A stretch of 64,000 bases of DNA from the NCBI RefSeq assembly GCF_900299525.1, contig NZ_OMKA01000001.1, positions 930,001 to 994,000 on the forward strand, written 5' to 3'. This stretch comes from Aquimarina sp. Aq78 (lineage in GTDB: Bacteria > Bacteroidota > Bacteroidia > Flavobacteriales > Flavobacteriaceae). The translations under genes and the position numbers were made by a program. Below the pieces are notes generated by a model. It searched no databases, was not told the origin of the DNA, and saw nothing but the letters and a program-made list of their open reading frames with translations. Shown here one piece after another: positions 1 to 7,811 of this stretch. Numbering within the stretch: position 1 is the stretch's first letter; each line of letters opens with the position of its first letter.

Positions 1-21
1 ATTGCACACATGAAATATCCC

Positions 22-53
22 ATAGTTATTTGGTGACAATACCAAATGACTAT
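22..53. repeat. Inverted repeat / stem-loop
   Basis: Arms at 22-34 and 41-53 are complementary over 13 bases around a 6-base loop; the only non-Watson-Crick position is a T-G pair (27 with 48), which would be a wobble in RNA. No T-run follows directly, so it is not a clear intrinsic terminator. It could be the end of a transcript entering from the left or an operator for the gene at 115. Confidence 0.45.
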
Positions 54-114
54 TGTGATTTTATATTGATCTACATGTACCCATGTATGATCCTAAACAA
101 CTTAATACCAATAG

Positions 115-591
115 ATGAAAACCGCCACTGTAAAAGAGCTAAAAACCGAATTAACAGATCGTTCGCATCAGGAGCTTATAGAATTATGCCTTCGTCTATC
201 ACGATTTAAAAAAGAAAATAAAGAACTACTTACCTATTTATTATTCGAATCAACCCATGAAGAAGATTATATCATAAGCATACAGAGAGAAATTGATGAA
301 CAATTCGAAATGATTAACACCACATCATATTATTATATTAAAAAAAGTATTCGAAAAATTCTACGAACCATAAAGAAGTACATTCGATACTCGAAAAACA
401 AAGAAACCGAAATAGAATTGCTTCTCTATTTTTGCGAAAAATTAAAAAATTTCACCCCTTCTATACAAAACAATACTGTTATCAAAAACATGTATCATCG
501 CGAAACATCGGCTATTAAAAAAAAGATTGCTGTATTACACGAAGATTTACAATACGATTACAAATTAGAATTACAAAAACTATATTTTTAA
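115..591 (+). CDS. Hypothetical all-helical cytoplasmic protein
   Basis: A 158-residue protein with no signal peptide or membrane segment. It is rich in Lys and Glu, and its sequence suggests a bundle of helices throughout. The opening region (VKELKTELTDRSHQELIELC) and the overall layout recall small helical flavobacterial proteins of the DUF6155 kind, but the match is too weak to assign the family. The ATG start is the first in the frame and follows an AT-rich leader with the stem-loop at 22-53. The cold-shock gene lies 208 bases downstream with its own promoter-like element, so co-transcription is not required. Function is unknown. Confidence 0.6.
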   Translation: MKTATVKELKTELTDRSHQELIELCLRLSRFKKENKELLTYLLFESTHEEDYIISIQREIDEQFEMINTTSYYYIKKSIRKILRTIKKYIRYSKNKETEIELLLYFCEKLKNFTPSIQNNTVIKNMYHRETSAIKKKIAVLHEDLQYDYKLELQKLYF

Positions 592-762
592 GTAATTATG
601 TAATATACAACCGTTTATACAACCTAATTATGATCACCTAAGAATAATCCAGAATTAACAAATTAATTATTTTATACCTATATTAGCAATAAACACTTAA
701 AAATCATGTTAACAAGTAAAGTAAAAAAACATCTTGATGATGATCATTTAGATATTTGGCGT

Positions 763-770
763 TATCTTTG
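763..770 (+). promoter_or_regulatory. Candidate -7 element of the cold-shock gene
   Basis: TATCTTTG matches the Bacteroidota -7 consensus TAnnTTTG and lies 29 bases before the ATG at 800. No good -33 TTTG is seen at the usual 19-base spacing (the nearest TTG ends 26 bases upstream), so the assignment rests on the -7 box alone. Confidence 0.35.
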
Positions 771-799
771 ATTTTTATTAACTAATTTAAATTTCAACA

Positions 800-991
800 A
801 TGAACAAAGGAACAGTAAAATTTTTCAACGATGCCAAAGGATTTGGATTCATCACTGAAGAAGATTCTAACAAAGAACATTTCGTACACATCTCTGGACT
901 AATCGATGAAATTCGAGAAGGTGATGCTGTAGAATTTGATTTACAAGAAGGCAAAAAAGGATTAAACGCAGTAAATGTAAAAGTAATTTAA
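800..991 (+). CDS. Cold-shock domain protein (CspA family)
   Basis: A 63-residue single cold-shock domain, the usual length for the family, which binds single-stranded RNA and DNA and acts as an RNA chaperone. The N-terminal MNKGTVKFFNDAKGFGFI contains RNP1 (KGFGFIT), followed by RNP2 (HFVHIS). The gene is monocistronic: a -7 box lies upstream and a strong intrinsic terminator starts 30 bases after the stop. Whether it is truly cold-induced cannot be seen, since many paralogues in this group are constitutive. Confidence 0.95.
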   Translation: MNKGTVKFFNDAKGFGFITEEDSNKEHFVHISGLIDEIREGDAVEFDLQEGKKGLNAVNVKVI

Positions 992-1021
992 TATATACTA
1001 CTTAATTTTTTAAAGCACTAC

Positions 1022-1049
1022 AACCTGTCAAAAATGACAGGTTTTTTTT
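1022..1049 (+). terminator. Intrinsic terminator after the cold-shock gene
   Basis: A perfect 9-bp stem (1022-1030 with 1035-1043) around an AAAA loop runs into eight T residues. Confidence 0.9.
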
Positions 1050-1363
1050 ATTTATATCAAAACCTAAGTTCTGGTTTAAACACTTGCACCAGTTATAAGC
1101 TTATCTTCTCATTTTAAAAAAAATCAAAACAAACATAACTAAAGCAAAAACAAACTGTAAATCAATATAATATATATCCAAATCCCTTTTTTTTGCTTAA
1201 CCTTAAGTAATAATTCCTAATTAAAAATCGTTTTTTCGGGCTTTATATATCTAATGTTTTAACAATTGTTCGTAGCTTTAAGGGGCTTAAAACATAAACG
1301 CTATGCACAAATAGGTTAACCAAAGAATCTAAAAACGCCTATTAAATGTAGCATTAGACTCTT
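1050..1363. other. Intergenic leader before the sensor kinase
   Basis: About 310 AT-rich bases with no supported gene. TAGCTTTA near 1273 is one base off the -7 consensus. No riboswitch-like fold or repeat was recognised. Confidence 0.5.
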
Positions 1364-3256
1364 ATGGACACACTAATTTTCTATCAAATCTTAATTTTTC
1401 TTTTTCAAGGATTTGTTGTTGCCTTCCTAATATTATTACTGTTTCGTTTACGAACGATAATAGGCTTGGGAGTGCTATTCGCTTCTTTGGGATTGTTTCA
1501 GTTTGTACAGGTCTTTATGGCCAGTACACTCTATTTTAAAATATCTGATGCCATTGTAGTTTCTCCCGGTTCTTCTGTTTTATTTTCTGCTACACTTTTT
1601 GCAATACTTTTAATATACATCAAAGAGGATGCAATTACTGCTCGAAAACTAATCTATGCATTAGTTATAGCCAATATTATATTATGCTTTCTTCTACTTG
1701 CCTTTAGAATGAACATGGAAGGAGCCTATAGCTATAATCCTTTTGAAATTTCTACAGATTTCTTCTACACCAATGTATTGGTATTATTTGTCGGAACAGG
1801 AGTACTTTATCTAGATGCAATATTGATCATATTTTTATACGAGTTTATCTCAAAACACACCTCTAGCCTACTCCTTAGAGTAATGTTTACCATGGTATTA
1901 GTCCTTAGTTTTGATGCAATCTTTTTTACATTAGGTTCATTTTGGTATTTTGAAAATATACCAAAACTCCTGTTTTCAGGTTTGTTATCAAAGGGGTTTA
2001 TGGCAATTTTCTATAGTATTATATTTACTATATATCTAAAATATTTTGAAAAAGAAGTCTACCACGTGAATTACCATGCTTTTAAAGATATTTTTCACTC
2101 CTTAACATACAAGCAAAAATACGAAGTAGCCGAAAAAGCTGTTCAATTCACCAAAGGTAGGTACCAAACTTTGACGAACCTGATACCGGTAGGCGTATTC
2201 ATGACCCAAAGTGATGGAAAAACCATATTTGTCAATCCTAAATGGTGCTCCATCTCAGGGCTATCACAAGAAGAAGCTTTAAATGACGGTTGGCTTAATG
2301 CAGTACACCCAGAGGATAGAAAAAGACTAAAACAAGGATGGTATGCAGCTACAGATAAAAGAAAAACCTCTGATGCCGAGTACAGATTTCTTAAACCCGA
2401 TGGCTCTGTAACCTGGGTATTAGGTCGAGCTATACCAGAGTATAATGATAAAAACCAAATTATTGGGTATGTTGGCACTCTTACAGATATTACAGATATC
2501 AAACTATATGAAATTGAATTAAGTAGATTAAAAGAAAAAGCTGAAGAGAGCGATCGACTTAAATCTGCTTTTCTTGCAAATATGAGCCATGAAATAAGAA
2601 CGCCAATGAATGGTATTCTTGGTCTTGCAGAACTCTTAAACGAACCAAAACTTACTGGTGACGAACAACAACTTTATTTGGATCTTATTAAAGAAAGTGG
2701 AGCACGTATGCTTAATATAATCAGAGATATTATCGACATCTCTAGAATAGCTGCAGATCAAGTTAAGGTTTACATCGAAGAAGTTGATATCAACAAACAA
2801 ACTAAGCATCTATTTAACCTCTTTAAACCACTAACAGATAAAAAAAATATTGTACTATCGCTATCAAATGATTTACCAACAGAAGATGCAATCATAAAAA
2901 CCGATAAAGAAAAATTTAATGCCATTCTTTCTAACTTGATAAAAAATGCTATTAAGTATACAAATGAAGGAGGAATCGAATTTGGATATCTAAAAGATGA
3001 AGAGGTTCTTCAATTTTATGTAAAAGATACAGGTATGGGAATCGCTAAAGATCGTCAAAAAGCTATTTTCGAACGATTTGTTCAGGCAGACCTTGAAGAT
3101 CGCTATGCTCTTGAAGGTGCTGGCATTGGGTTATCAATTGCCAAAGCTTATGTTGAAATGCTAACAGGAAAAATTTGGTTAGAAAGTAAAAAAGGTAAAG
3201 GATCTACATTCTATTTTACTATTCCGTACATCAAAGCATCTCAAACAACGGTTTAA
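1364..3256 (+). CDS. Membrane sensor histidine kinase with PAS domain
   Basis: A 630-residue kinase. Roughly the first 230 residues form seven or eight hydrophobic segments, an integral-membrane sensor of unknown ligand. A PAS/PAC domain follows at about 265-385 (VPVGVFMTQSDG through GYVGTLTDITDIK), then HisKA with phospho-accepting His409 in SHEIRTPMNG. The HATPase_c domain has an N box (NLIKNAIKYT), a G1 box (DTGMGIA), an F box (IFERFVQ) and a G2 box (GAGIGLSIAKAY). It therefore looks catalytically complete. There is no receiver domain and no response regulator next to it, so it is an orphan whose partner must be elsewhere. The next gene, murA, is convergent. Confidence 0.92.
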   Translation: MDTLIFYQILIFLFQGFVVAFLILLLFRLRTIIGLGVLFASLGLFQFVQVFMASTLYFKISDAIVVSPGSSVLFSATLFAILLIYIKEDAITARKLIYALVIANIILCFLLLAFRMNMEGAYSYNPFEISTDFFYTNVLVLFVGTGVLYLDAILIIFLYEFISKHTSSLLLRVMFTMVLVLSFDAIFFTLGSFWYFENIPKLLFSGLLSKGFMAIFYSIIFTIYLKYFEKEVYHVNYHAFKDIFHSLTYKQKYEVAEKAVQFTKGRYQTLTNLIPVGVFMTQSDGKTIFVNPKWCSISGLSQEEALNDGWLNAVHPEDRKRLKQGWYAATDKRKTSDAEYRFLKPDGSVTWVLGRAIPEYNDKNQIIGYVGTLTDITDIKLYEIELSRLKEKAEESDRLKSAFLANMSHEIRTPMNGILGLAELLNEPKLTGDEQQLYLDLIKESGARMLNIIRDIIDISRIAADQVKVYIEEVDINKQTKHLFNLFKPLTDKKNIVLSLSNDLPTEDAIIKTDKEKFNAILSNLIKNAIKYTNEGGIEFGYLKDEEVLQFYVKDTGMGIAKDRQKAIFERFVQADLEDRYALEGAGIGLSIAKAYVEMLTGKIWLESKKGKGSTFYFTIPYIKASQTTV

Positions 3257-3435
3257 TTAATAGAATTCAAAAACAATATATTTCTGAATATATATTTTAA
3301 AGAAATAAAGAGCACTGAAACTCTTTTATTTGGCTTTATAGAACCGTTTTAAGCGGTAAAAGATGAATATGAATTGAAGATTAAACAAAAGCTTTACAGC
3401 TAATTATTAAATCTTGTATCACAAATATTCATACA

Positions 3436-4752
3436 TCACATCTCAACTCTAGTAATTTTAGCTCCTATTGCTCTAAGGCGTTCATCAATATTCTCATATC
3501 CACGATCAATTTGTTCGATATTATGAATAGTCGACGTTCCTTTGGCGCTTAATGCAGCAATTAATAATGATATTCCTGCTCTAATATCAGGAGATACCAT
3601 TGTAGTCGCTTTTAATGTAGATTGAAAATCATGACCTATAATTGTAGCTCTATGTGGGTCGCATAATATAATCTTAGCTCCCATATCAATAAGTTTATCA
3701 ACAAAAAACAAACGACTCTCAAACATCTTTTGATGAACCATTACTTCTCCTCTGGCTTGAGTAGCTATAACCAAAACTATACTCAATAAATCGGGTGTAA
3801 ATCCAGGCCAAGGCGCATCGGCAATAGTCATAAATGAACCATCAATATAACTTTCAATCTGATATCCATTAGTATGTGCAGGAATATAAATATCATCCCC
3901 TACCCGCTCTAGCGTAATACCTAATTTTCTAAACGTGTTTGGAATCAACCCCAGGTTATCCCAGCTTACATTCTTAATAGTGATCTCACTTTTCGTCATT
4001 GCAGCCAGCCCTATCCATGATCCAATCTCAATCATATCGGGCAGTACACGGTGTTCACATCCTCCTAGATTTTTAACGCCATCAATTACCAACAAATTAG
4101 AGCCAACACCAGAGATTTTTGCTCCCATGGCATTAAGCATCTTACATAATTGTTGTAAATAAGGCTCACAAGCCGCATTGTAGATTGTAGTTGTGCCTTT
4201 AGCAAGTACAGCTGCCATCACAATATTTGCAGTACCGGTTACCGAAGCTTCGTCAAGCAACATATACGTACCAGTTAAACCTTCTGGTGCCTCGACACCA
4301 TAAAAACGTTCTTCTTTATTATATCTAAACTCTGCACCAAGATTAATAAATCCTTCAAAATGGGTATCCAAACGTCTTCTTCCAATTTTATCACCTCCCG
4401 GACGCGGAATATACCCTTTACCAAACCTTGCTAATAAGGGTCCAACAATCATAATAGATCCCCTAAGACCACTTCCTTCTTTCTTAAACTGTTCACTCTC
4501 CATATATTCTAAATTGAGTTCATCACTCTTAAAAGAATATTTTCCTTTTCCTAATTTTTGGATTTTCACACCCAAATTCCTAAGAATATCTATTAGTTTA
4601 TTTACATCTCGTATATCAGGAATATTAGAAATTATAACTTCTTCTGGTGTCAATAATACTGCGCAAAGAATTTGTAAGGCTTCATTTTTGGCGCCCTGAG
4701 GCGTGATTTCCCCTTTGAGCTGATGCCCTCCTTCTATCTGAAAAGTACCCAT
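3436..4752 (-). CDS. murA: UDP-N-acetylglucosamine 1-carboxyvinyltransferase
   Basis: A 438-residue cytoplasmic EPSP-synthase-fold enzyme that transfers enolpyruvate from PEP to UDP-GlcNAc, the first committed step of peptidoglycan synthesis. The N-terminal substrate lysine region (GAKNEALQ) and C-terminal DIRAGISLLIAAL are typical of the family. In the active-site loop the residue that is Cys115 in Escherichia coli is Asp121 here (RPGGDKIGRRRLDTH). In other species Cys-to-Asp at this position keeps activity but blocks alkylation by fosfomycin, so intrinsic resistance is predicted. Transcription probably starts upstream of the DUF4290 gene, whose stop lies 47 bases before this ATG. Confidence 0.97.
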   Translation of the reverse strand: MGTFQIEGGHQLKGEITPQGAKNEALQILCAVLLTPEEVIISNIPDIRDVNKLIDILRNLGVKIQKLGKGKYSFKSDELNLEYMESEQFKKEGSGLRGSIMIVGPLLARFGKGYIPRPGGDKIGRRRLDTHFEGFINLGAEFRYNKEERFYGVEAPEGLTGTYMLLDEASVTGTANIVMAAVLAKGTTTIYNAACEPYLQQLCKMLNAMGAKISGVGSNLLVIDGVKNLGGCEHRVLPDMIEIGSWIGLAAMTKSEITIKNVSWDNLGLIPNTFRKLGITLERVGDDIYIPAHTNGYQIESYIDGSFMTIADAPWPGFTPDLLSIVLVIATQARGEVMVHQKMFESRLFFVDKLIDMGAKIILCDPHRATIIGHDFQSTLKATTMVSPDIRAGISLLIAALSAKGTSTIHNIEQIDRGYENIDERLRAIGAKITRVEM

Positions 4753-4799
4753 GTAATCGTTAGTTCGTTAGCGGTTAGTAATTTGGTAGTTGATTAATT

Positions 4800-5456
4800 T
4801 TAATAGCGTTTTTTACCACGGTTGTTTCGGTAATTCTTTTTACCACTATTATTACTATTTGTTGTCGTATGTTTTTTCTTTTTTCCTCTCATCAAGTTTG
4901 AAGAATCTGTAAGATTTTCATTACTCCCTTTAAGATCTATTTTACCATCACTTAGTTCATAAAGATGATTAAATATCGCACTATCCTCTACTGTATCTTT
5001 ATTCCAGTTGAGATAGCACTTTTTCATATGATTTGCAATTGTTAAAGTAAGTGCATTTTTTAAATCGCCATCTTCCCAACTATTTGCAACATCAATCATT
5101 CGTTTAATATTGTTTCCATAAAAACGATATTTCGGAAAATTCTGAGGATATTCAAGAGGTTCTGGCCTTTCCTGTAATTTTTCTTTAGTCAACACAGGAA
5201 AAGGAGTATCTACATCTAATTTAAAATCACTCATTATAAATAACTGATCCCATAACTTATGCTGAAACTCTGGCACATCTCGTAAATGCGGCTGTAAATT
5301 ACCCATTACTGCTATAATAGACTTGGCAACCTTATTACGTTCTTCACGATCTTCGATAGCAACCGTATGGTTTATCATTTTCTGCATATGACGACCATAT
5401 TCTGGAATGATGAGCTTTTCGCGCTCAGTATTGTATTCTATATTATATATATCCAT
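4800..5456 (-). CDS. DUF4290 family protein
   Basis: A 218-residue cytoplasmic protein with the conserved core IEYNTEREKLIIPEYGRHMQ at residues 5-24. The DUF4290 family is restricted to Bacteroidota and is commonly found beside murA, as here, but its function is unknown. After about residue 185 the protein becomes a low-complexity tail rich in Lys, Asn, Gly and Arg (KKKKHTTTNSNNSGKKNYRN), which would suit RNA or nucleic-acid contact; that role is an inference. The stop lies 47 bases from murA on the same strand, so the two are probably one transcript. Confidence 0.88.
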   Translation of the reverse strand: MDIYNIEYNTEREKLIIPEYGRHMQKMINHTVAIEDREERNKVAKSIIAVMGNLQPHLRDVPEFQHKLWDQLFIMSDFKLDVDTPFPVLTKEKLQERPEPLEYPQNFPKYRFYGNNIKRMIDVANSWEDGDLKNALTLTIANHMKKCYLNWNKDTVEDSAIFNHLYELSDGKIDLKGSNENLTDSSNLMRGKKKKHTTTNSNNSGKKNYRNNRGKKRY

Positions 5457-5781
5457 AAAATGTATGTGAAAATTGTGTAGAGATAGCCTAAAAAATCAAT
5501 ATGTAAAGTGTTGTGAATATAAGTCTTTGAAAACTATTTATAAGTAATTATGTATAACCTCTTTAGATTCAGTTTGACAATTGATTACTTTTCGGACTAT
5601 TCTATAATTCGTTTCGCAAAATACTAAAATAAAATAAGTAAGCTACTGTCATTACTATATTTTATTTATTGATCAATGGTATTTAACAAAGAAAAACAGG
5701 TATTAAACGCATCTCGAGTTTTATACTTCCCCGCGAATTTGTCATTTTAACACGTTATACTATCTTTTTTTTAGGTGGTTA
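5457..5781. other. Intergenic region between DUF4290 and DUF493 genes
   Basis: A 325-base AT-rich gap that should hold the end of the DUF493 transcript and the promoter of DUF4290-murA. No complete -33/-7 pair on the minus strand and no terminator hairpin could be found. No coding potential was seen. Confidence 0.4.
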
Positions 5782-6066
5782 CTATAATGAAATTACCCCC
5801 TCTACTTTTTCAGCAACTTCTTTATATTTATTAATTACCTGATCAGGGTTTTTCATTCTAACATTGATAGATACACTGGTATACTTACCATTTTTGGATT
5901 GTTTTGTATGAATTACAGCACCCAGGTTATCAAAAATTGCTTCGATTTGCTCAATCTTTTCAGTATTTGTAGGTACAATAAACTTATATAAATATGAAGT
6001 TGGCCAAAGTGATGTATTTGCCAGTTGTTCTTTTAATTTTTTATAAAACTCTTCAGGGTCTTTCAT
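5782..6066 (-). CDS. DUF493 family protein (YbeD-like)
   Basis: A 94-residue small alpha/beta protein with an ACT-like ferredoxin fold in the family. SYLYKFIVPTN and GKYTSVSINVRMKNPDQV are the recognisable family stretches. The frame stays open to a TTG at 6081, but the ATG at 6066 is preferred: it gives the usual family length and leaves a short leader after the -7 box at 6096-6103. The biochemical role is unknown; members have been suggested to be regulatory. It lies 72 bases after the molybdenum hydroxylase operon on the same strand. Confidence 0.88.
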   Translation of the reverse strand: MKDPEEFYKKLKEQLANTSLWPTSYLYKFIVPTNTEKIEQIEAIFDNLGAVIHTKQSKNGKYTSVSINVRMKNPDQVINKYKEVAEKVEGVISL

Positions 6067-6095
6067 AGTATCATTTATCAAATCAAAATTTGGAC

Positions 6096-6103
6096 CAAAG
6101 ATA
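6096..6103 (-). promoter_or_regulatory. Candidate -7 element of the DUF493 gene
   Basis: On the minus strand the box reads TATCTTTG, matching TAnnTTTG, 29 bases before the ATG. The -33 region has only an A/T stretch (TTT without G), so the promoter is partial. The same sequence and distance occur before the cold-shock gene. Confidence 0.4.
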
Positions 6104-6153
6104 CATCTTATGATTTATAAAAACGAAGTTACATATAAACTCCTTTTGCTTTT

Positions 6154-6771
6154 TTAAGAAGAAAAATTGCTTTTTACCATAGCAGTATATTGTGCTATCG
6201 TATCAATATCTACTCCTTTACCAATAGCATCAACTGTATTTATATTATCTATATGTTTTTTAATAAGGTATCGTGCACCAAAATCTGCTTGTAATTGAGA
6301 TAATTCGTAGAAATACTTAGAAGGAATAATTGCAGGAACACCAATACCAGAACCCAAATCTGTGGCGATAATGGCACTTGATTCTTCGCTAAACTTAGTA
6401 ATTAACGAATTAAAATGAATTGTATCTAATAATGGTTGATCTACTAATGAAATCAAAATTCCATCATACGGTAATTTGTCCTGTTGTATTGCCATAACTC
6501 CAGAACGTATTGTAGATCCCATTCCTGATTGCCATTTTGTATTTCTGAGTATTGTAACAGGAAAATGACAAATCTCTTTATATATAGTGTCATAATGTGC
6601 TCCCAAAACCACATAGATTGCTGTTTCTTGTACTAATAGTGCCTTTTGTATTGCATGACCAATTAATGTAGTGTTATGCCATGGTAATACTTGTTTTGGT
6701 TCTCCCATTCGACTAGAGGAACCTGCTGCAAGGATAAGTTGTGCTATTTTAGGTTTTGGTAGAAATGACAT
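6154..6771 (-). CDS. MocA-like molybdenum cofactor nucleotidyltransferase
   Basis: A 205-residue nucleotidyltransferase with the N-terminal nucleotide-binding signature LILAAGSSSRMGEPKQVLPW, the GMGSTIRSG loop and the metal-binding VDQPLL. The family includes MocA, which adds CMP to molybdopterin to make the dinucleotide cofactor used by xanthine-dehydrogenase-family hydroxylases. Placement at the end of the xdhC and hydroxylase operon favours that role over MobA-type GMP transfer. Its first 23 bases overlap the end of xdhC, implying translational coupling. CTP specificity is inferred from context and family. Confidence 0.88.
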   Translation of the reverse strand: MSFLPKPKIAQLILAAGSSSRMGEPKQVLPWHNTTLIGHAIQKALLVQETAIYVVLGAHYDTIYKEICHFPVTILRNTKWQSGMGSTIRSGVMAIQQDKLPYDGILISLVDQPLLDTIHFNSLITKFSEESSAIIATDLGSGIGVPAIIPSKYFYELSQLQADFGARYLIKKHIDNINTVDAIGKGVDIDTIAQYTAMVKSNFSS

Positions 6772-7804
6772 TTATTTTTTTCCTTTTAGGATCATCGTGA
6801 ATCGCTCCTTTCTTCTCCTGTAACGGTATTGGGTTTTGGCCTCTAATCACAGATAATATTTCGGCAATTATAGAAATTGCAATTTCCTGAGGAGTTTCTG
6901 CTCCCAGGTTTAAACCTGCAGGGCCATGAACAGTATCCAAAAATCTATCTGTAACCTCTGGAAAATACTCTATAAAAGCAGATAATAATTTTTCTCTGCG
7001 TTGTGCTGGTCCCAATAATCCAATATACGTCGGTTTGGTTTCTTTTAACGCTTGGAGATATAATAAATCTTTAGCAAAATTATGAGACATTAAAACGATA
7101 GCTGTCTGATCATCTATATGTTCCATACTTAAATCTTCTGGAGCACTATGTATCACTTCTTTGGCTCCGGGAAAATCTTCTAACCTCTTAAGATGTTGTG
7201 GAGAGCCAACAATAGCTACTTCCCATCCAGTAGCCGATGCCAACTGACATAATTGTACAGCATCATGTTCTGTACCTATAATTATCAACCTGAAACAAGG
7301 TTGTATTTCTCTCATAAAATCATCTAAGCTATTATCTGGTTCTATTTCTTGCGAAAAAGAGAGTGCCTGGCCTCCTTTAAATTGAACAATCGATCCCATT
7401 GTAGAAGTTACCTCATCTCTTTTAGAATACCAGGAGGTAATCTCAAATGGTACTCGGGATTTTAAATGTTTCTGTATGATCTCGATCCCTATAAAGCTAA
7501 TATCAAAGGTCTCAATCAAAATATATAATAACCCTTCACAACCTAATCTATATTTACCATCATAAGTCATCATTTTTGATTCTCCAGATGCAAATACAGA
7601 TTGTGATTGTCGTAGCACTTCTTTTTCAACACATCCTCCACTTACAGCACCTGTCATTTTTCCATTTTGAAGAATTAGCATACCAACCCCTGGTCTTCTA
7701 TAAGAAGATCCTTCTACATCTACTACAGTAGCCATAACAGCAGGTATTCCCTGCTGTTTGGCTTTATGATAAGACTCTATTATTTCTTTGAATTCGTGTG
7801 TCAT
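6749..7804 (-). CDS. XdhC/CoxI family molybdenum enzyme maturation protein
   Basis: A 351-residue protein of the XdhC family, which binds molybdenum cofactor and helps sulfurate and insert it into xanthine-dehydrogenase-type enzymes. The N-terminal domain has VDVEGSSYRRPGVGMLIL and GAVSGGCVEKEVL, both characteristic. The C-terminal half is a Rossmann-like domain (RLIIIGTEHDAVQL ... GLLGPAQRREKLL ... HGPAGLNLGAETPQEIAISI), and the closing segment is the strongest family signature. It sits 7 bases after the large subunit and overlaps the MocA-like gene, in line with dedicated maturation of the enzyme encoded just upstream. Confidence 0.93.
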   Translation of the reverse strand: MTHEFKEIIESYHKAKQQGIPAVMATVVDVEGSSYRRPGVGMLILQNGKMTGAVSGGCVEKEVLRQSQSVFASGESKMMTYDGKYRLGCEGLLYILIETFDISFIGIEIIQKHLKSRVPFEITSWYSKRDEVTSTMGSIVQFKGGQALSFSQEIEPDNSLDDFMREIQPCFRLIIIGTEHDAVQLCQLASATGWEVAIVGSPQHLKRLEDFPGAKEVIHSAPEDLSMEHIDDQTAIVLMSHNFAKDLLYLQALKETKPTYIGLLGPAQRREKLLSAFIEYFPEVTDRFLDTVHGPAGLNLGAETPQEIAISIIAEILSVIRGQNPIPLQEKKGAIHDDPKRKKINVISTKT

Positions 7805-7811
7805 AAGCGTA

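Noticed and set aside
1050..1363. Long leader as a riboswitch
   Set aside because: No conserved riboswitch core or stable GC-containing fold is visible; the region is simply AT-rich.
2143..2502. Open frame of 119 codons on the minus strand inside the sensor kinase
   Set aside because: It lies wholly within the PAS-coding part of a well-supported gene, and its product has no family features.
3303..3330. Possible terminator between the sensor kinase and murA
   Set aside because: The stem AATAAAGAG/CTCTTTTATT needs a bulge and is almost all A-T, with no proper T-run; too weak to list as a feature.
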